Shown here: piece after piece, positions 60,782-64,000 of the stretch
Layout of the letters: every line of letters begins with the position of its first letter
Position numbering within the stretch: position 1 is the first letter of the stretch
NCBI GenBank assembly: GCA_964245075.1
Contig: CAXTLC010000003.1
Span: 1-64,000 of the forward strand
Source of the DNA: LMUY01 sp964245075
GTDB lineage: Bacteria; Pseudomonadota; Alphaproteobacteria; Acetobacterales; Acetobacteraceae
Length of the DNA: 64,000 nt
Reading direction: 5' to 3'
Notes under the pieces: generated by a model
Databases searched by the model: none
Told to the model about the DNA's origin: nothing
Seen by the model: only the letters and a program-made list of their open reading frames with translations
Program-made: the position numbers and the translations under genes

Positions 60782-61798
60782 ATGCCGGCCACCCTGATCC
60801 GCAGCGCCCGAGATGCCGAAGCGCTCGTCACTAGCATTTACCAGGCTCTCCTAGGTCGCGCGCCCGATCCCGGCGGCCGGGCTGTCTATGTTGAGAGTCT
60901 CGTGACAGGGCGTCTTTCTCCTGCCGATATGGTTGGAGCCATACAGACTTCCGACGAGGCTGTTGCACGCGCTGAAGCGGCGACGGCCGGTATCCTGCCA
61001 GTCACGATGAACGATGCGACTTATCAGGTGTCCGGCAACATGGCTGACCCCTATTTCCAAGAAGTCGGCGATGCTGGACGTGGATTCGAGACGATGCGGT
61101 CCGTCCTGTCGCGCTTCTGCCCCCAGGACTGCCACGTGATCGATGTCGGTGCGAATATCGGTTTGTCGACGCTATTCGCCTCGTCGCTGCTACCGAAGGC
61201 TCAGGTGCTGGCGCTTGAGCCCAGCCCGACGAATTTTGCCTACCTCGAGCAGAATGTTGTGCGAAACGGGTTAGGGAACGTCCGTATCCGCAATGTCGCT
61301 GCATCAGATCAGGTCGGAGTGCTAGAGCTTCACGAGCAGGCCAACTTCGGTGCCGGTAATTACGTGGTAAAGGAGAACCGAATCGGATCGATTGGTCTGT
61401 CACTGGTTAAAGTAGAAGCCAAGCCATTGGATCTTATTTTAGAAGAAGAAAAGGTCGAGCGAGTCGATTTTATTAAAATCGATGTGGAGGGGTCCGAACT
61501 TGACGTGCTGAATGGCATGCAGGAAACGCTGCGTCGCTTCCGCCCAATCGTGTTCATGGAAATCAACACTTGGGCGCTGATTGCTTGGCGCAACATGACG
61601 CCTAGGACGTTGCTTGACCGCTTCCTCGCGCTTTGTCCCTGTGCGTTCTCCTTCGATGGTCAGGCACTAATGTCTCTTGCTGGCGATGGTGAGCGAACGC
61701 ACTTTCTGCACCGCCATCTGTTTCAAAACGAGTGCGTTGAGGATATCGTTGGATCGCCCGATCCGGCCCGTTTGCTCGTCGCCAACGTGCCAGGGTAG
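60782..61798 (+). CDS. FkbM family methyltransferase with N-terminal DUF4214-like segment
   Basis: A 338-residue protein (343 if GTG 60767 is used). Residues ~15-60 (VTSIYQALLGRAPDPGGRAV in part, RLSPADMVGAI) match the DUF4214 repeat found in secreted and capsule-locus proteins. Residues ~105-290 are an FkbM methyltransferase: SAM motif VIDVGANIGLSTLF, LALEPSPTNF, and DFIKIDVEGSELDVL. FkbM enzymes O-methylate sugars, so it may methylate a capsule residue. The gene is markedly less GC-rich than most of the window (AT-rich around 61430-61490), suggesting transfer. ATG at 60782 is preferred; a purine-rich site is not evident. Confidence 0.86.
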   Translation: MPATLIRSARDAEALVTSIYQALLGRAPDPGGRAVYVESLVTGRLSPADMVGAIQTSDEAVARAEAATAGILPVTMNDATYQVSGNMADPYFQEVGDAGRGFETMRSVLSRFCPQDCHVIDVGANIGLSTLFASSLLPKAQVLALEPSPTNFAYLEQNVVRNGLGNVRIRNVAASDQVGVLELHEQANFGAGNYVVKENRIGSIGLSLVKVEAKPLDLILEEEKVERVDFIKIDVEGSELDVLNGMQETLRRFRPIVFMEINTWALIAWRNMTPRTLLDRFLALCPCAFSFDGQALMSLAGDGERTHFLHRHLFQNECVEDIVGSPDPARLLVANVPG

Positions 61799-61835
61799 GC
61801 GTTAAGCAATCGAGCCGTCGCCGTTAACTCAACGA

Positions 61836-63116
61836 CTATCGCGCAATGGCTGAGTTCGCGTTGGTTTGACCGTTGACGGGGGGCGCCCGATTGCCTGGGA
61901 GAGGCTGCAACATCGGTACGGTGCCGATGCGGAACACATGGGTTCTCCCGCTCGGGACATTCTCCATCTGGAATGGCGTCCCGCCATACTCGCGGGCAAA
62001 AATGGACTGAATCTGCAATTGGCTGCCCACGCTGGTATTGGCCAGCCAGGCAACATGCTGGTCGGTCACCTCGGACATGGCGGAGCCGATCTGCAAGATC
62101 GCCCCCGGGCCATCCACGAAGAGCATGGCAGAACCCGGGATCGCCGGCAGCGGCAGCTTGCCTGCCAGGCTGCCGGCCCAGGTCGCGGATTGATGCGTGA
62201 GCGCCCCCACCTGCATCGTGACGCCCGTGCCGCTGATCCAGAGCGCGTACTTCGACCCGTCGCTGCCGAGCCGGCCGACCGAGAGCTTCGTCGCGGTCCC
62301 GCCGGGCTGCCCGGCGGCGGCCGGCGAATCGATCACGTGGATCACGCTGCGCAGGCCGATGCCGAACACCGCGTCAACGAACGCGGTGTCCTGCCGGCCA
62401 AGCACCAGCGCGTCCGTGTTGGCCTGCTGGTAGGCCATGACGTTCACGTCGGCGGACCAGTACGGCCACACGTGCACGTTGCTGATGCGGTCGCTGTCGT
62501 AGCTGTAGGCGACGCTGAGCATGCTCTGGAACACCTGGCCGTAAAGGCCGTCGATGTTGAGCCGCCCGCTCCCCGTGGCTGACACGCAGGCATAGACGCC
62601 GTTGCAGAGCACGTTGCGCAGGGAGGTGGCGCCGGCCGTGCCGCGCATGACGAAGACCGGTGGGTACGCCCTGGGCTTCCAGCCGGGGGCGGGCGGCGGC
62701 TGCACCTGGTGCACCGCCAAGTCCCGGAACACCGTGCCGCGCGCGTGCGGGCCGGACAGCGTGAACGGCGAGATGTCCGGGTTGTCGTGCACGATGTACG
62801 TCCCGCCATCGCCGAACGTTTCGGACCAGCCGACGCCTTCGACGCGCACCGGATGCGCCGAGATGACGACCGGCGAGGCGATGCGGTAGGCGTGCGGCCC
62901 GAAGCTGACGGCCTCGAACTGGCTGACGCAGTTCTGCACCGCGGGGCCGTCGTCGGTGCTGCCGTCCCCCTTGGCGCCGCACCGCTCCACCGGCACAGGT
63001 TCGGCCTGTCCCGGGCTGGCGGTGGTCAGCGCCGGCAGCGTGTCGGCCGAAGCGGGCGCCGCCGACAGCAGCAGCAGGGCAGCAGCCTGCCGCCACCGCG
63101 CCGCCCGGCGGCTCAG
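61836..63116 (-). CDS. Secreted parallel beta-helix (pectate-lyase-like) protein
   Basis: A ~426-residue exported protein. A signal sequence (SRRAARWRQAAALLLLSAAP then ASA) precedes RCGAKGDGSTDDGPAVQNCV, the opening of GH28/pectate-lyase-3-type right-handed beta-helices. Repeated rungs follow (TSLRNVLCNG, RLNIDGLYGQ, RISNVHVWPY). Such proteins bind or cleave polysaccharide, and this one may process the capsule exported here. No ATG, GTG or TTG is well placed: the signal starts at CTG 63116, overlapping the upstream stop as CTGA, and no nearer initiator exists until deep inside the neighbouring gene. Start therefore uncertain; enzymatic residues not assigned. Confidence 0.75.
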   Translation of the reverse strand: MSRRAARWRQAAALLLLSAAPASADTLPALTTASPGQAEPVPVERCGAKGDGSTDDGPAVQNCVSQFEAVSFGPHAYRIASPVVISAHPVRVEGVGWSETFGDGGTYIVHDNPDISPFTLSGPHARGTVFRDLAVHQVQPPPAPGWKPRAYPPVFVMRGTAGATSLRNVLCNGVYACVSATGSGRLNIDGLYGQVFQSMLSVAYSYDSDRISNVHVWPYWSADVNVMAYQQANTDALVLGRQDTAFVDAVFGIGLRSVIHVIDSPAAAGQPGGTATKLSVGRLGSDGSKYALWISGTGVTMQVGALTHQSATWAGSLAGKLPLPAIPGSAMLFVDGPGAILQIGSAMSEVTDQHVAWLANTSVGSQLQIQSIFAREYGGTPFQMENVPSGRTHVFRIGTVPMLQPLPGNRAPPVNGQTNANSAIAR

Positions 63117-64000
63117 CCCGCCCCCATCCGCACCGCCAGGTCCGCGATGCTCACCCGCTTGGCCTCGACCTCCGCCAGCGCCGCCGCCGTCGCCGCCACG
63201 GCGTGGCGGATCTGCTCCGGCTCGTGCAGCGACGACACGAAGAACCGCAGCCGCGCCCCGCGCTCCGGCACCGCCGGCACCATGATCGGCTGCGCGTTCA
63301 CCCCGCGCTGGAACAGCAGGTCCGCCACCCTCGCCGCCTTGACCGAGCTGCCGACGATCACCGGGACGATCGCGGCGCCGACCGAGGACCCGGTGTCCAG
63401 CCCCGCCGCCTGCGCCTCGGCCAGGAACAGCCGGCTGTTCTCCGCCAGCCGCGCCACCCGCCAAGGCTCCTCCAGCATGATCCGCAGCGCCGCCTCCGCC
63501 GCGGCGGCCAGCGGCGGCGCGAGGCCGACCGAGTACACGAAGCCCGGCGCGGCGCAGCGCAGGTAGTCCACCAGCTCGGCGCTGCCGGCGATGTAGCCGC
63601 CGCAGGAGCACAGCGTCTTGCTCAGCGTGCCCATCCAGATGTCCACGGCGCCCGGCGCCACGCCGCAGCGCTCGGCGATGCCGCGGCCGGTGGCGCCCAG
63701 CACCCCCAGCGAGTGCGCCTCGTCCACCATCAGCCACGCGCCGTGCGCCCGGGTGACGGCGGAAAGCGCCAGGAGGTCCGGCACGTCGCCGTCCATGCTG
63801 TAATGGCCCTCGACGGCCACCAGCACCCGGCGCGCCCGCAGCCCGCGCAGCACCCGGTCCAGCGCGGCCGGGTCGTTGTGCTCGAACGGCATGCGGTGCG
63901 CGCCGGAAAGCTGCGCGCCCTGGGCGATGCTGTTGTGGGCCAGGGCGTCGTGCACGATCGCGTCGCCGGGGCCGACCAGGCTGCTGATGGCCGACACGTT
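63113..64000 (-). CDS. Alpha-oxoamine synthase family PLP enzyme (5' end beyond window)
   Basis: At least 295 residues of a PLP-dependent acyltransferase of the 8-amino-7-oxononanoate synthase/serine palmitoyltransferase/KBL family. It has HDALAHNSIAQGAQLSGA, the PLP-site VDEAHSLGVLGATGRGI (aspartate and histidine), and the Schiff-base lysine in GTLSKTLCSCGGYIAG. The C-terminal domain includes RLRFFVSSLHEPEQI. The frame stays open to the right edge, so the N-terminal ~100 residues are missing. Beside capsule export genes it may make an amino-ketone lipid or sugar precursor instead of biotin. It overlaps the beta-helix gene by 4 nt. Confidence 0.88.
   Translation of the reverse strand, partial: NVSAISSLVGPGDAIVHDALAHNSIAQGAQLSGAHRMPFEHNDPAALDRVLRGLRARRVLVAVEGHYSMDGDVPDLLALSAVTRAHGAWLMVDEAHSLGVLGATGRGIAERCGVAPGAVDIWMGTLSKTLCSCGGYIAGSAELVDYLRCAAPGFVYSVGLAPPLAAAAEAALRIMLEEPWRVARLAENSRLFLAEAQAAGLDTGSSVGAAIVPVIVGSSVKAARVADLLFQRGVNAQPIMVPAVPERGARLRFFVSSLHEPEQIRHAVAATAAALAEVEAKRVSIADLAVRMGAG

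Noticed and set aside
61836..63737. 633-residue extension of the beta-helix protein
   Set aside because: The extension is Gly/Arg/Ala low complexity within the AONS-family gene in another frame, and the signal peptide would become internal.

Overview
The window is high-GC (roughly 70%) DNA from a Gram-negative alphaproteobacterium. The evidence is the atpHAGDC operon without atpIBEF beside it, an lgt-midA-pgeF block, hldD for LPS heptose, an ScfR/RamB-type regulator beside isocitrate lyase, and many ATGA/GTGA/TGATG gene overlaps. Gene content is most like Rhodospirillales/Acetobacteraceae, but that placement is inference. The window holds about 58 protein genes and one 100-base run of N (12389-12488). 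I saw no rRNA, tRNA, CRISPR array or transposase.

Layout. 1-4904: start of smc, a Tat-exported DsbA-like protein, an SDR, gamma-glutamyltransferase and a 2-hydroxyacid dehydrogenase. 4975-7902: isocitrate lyase, divergent from its likely regulator. 8085-18888: a tightly packed plus-strand cluster of inositol-3-phosphate synthase, HD-like protein, methyltransferase, Gfo/Idh oxidoreductase, YcaO, TIM-barrel isomerase, GT4 glycosyltransferase and PIG-L deacetylase, followed by an OpgH-type glucosyltransferase. This looks like an undescribed inositol/amino-sugar pathway. 18987-25478: UDG-family protein, cytochrome b561, a RodZ-tail-like membrane protein, an Alg14/Alg13-type split glycosyltransferase, aldose epimerase, an SDR and an SRPBCC protein. 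25511-26718: FolM/FolB-like pterin genes. 26943-28850: uvrC with DnaA boxes upstream. 28943-32940: a porin, beta-propeller and DyP-peroxidase operon behind a Fur-like inverted repeat.

33027-38877: ferritin-like protein and the ATP synthase F1 operon. 39078-40939: a putative SOS-controlled toxin-immunity pair, with an exact alphaproteobacterial LexA-type direct repeat upstream. 41072-44686: hldD, lgt, midA and pgeF, with two tandem four-codon minicistrons joining lgt to midA. 44673-52007: a lipoprotein, prs, GST, histidine phosphatase, pgsA, mobB, a lipoprotein, moaD, moaE, a membrane protein and a small acidic protein. 52084-54174: oligopeptidase B. 54203-64000: a capsule-export locus (KpsT, two divergent KpsE-like proteins, KpsM), a TPR-glycosyltransferase, a lower-GC FkbM methyltransferase, a secreted beta-helix protein and an alpha-oxoamine-synthase-family enzyme cut by the window end.

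The two systems I rate most worth a second look are the Ino1/YcaO/GT4/PIG-L cluster and the LexA-box toxin-immunity pair.
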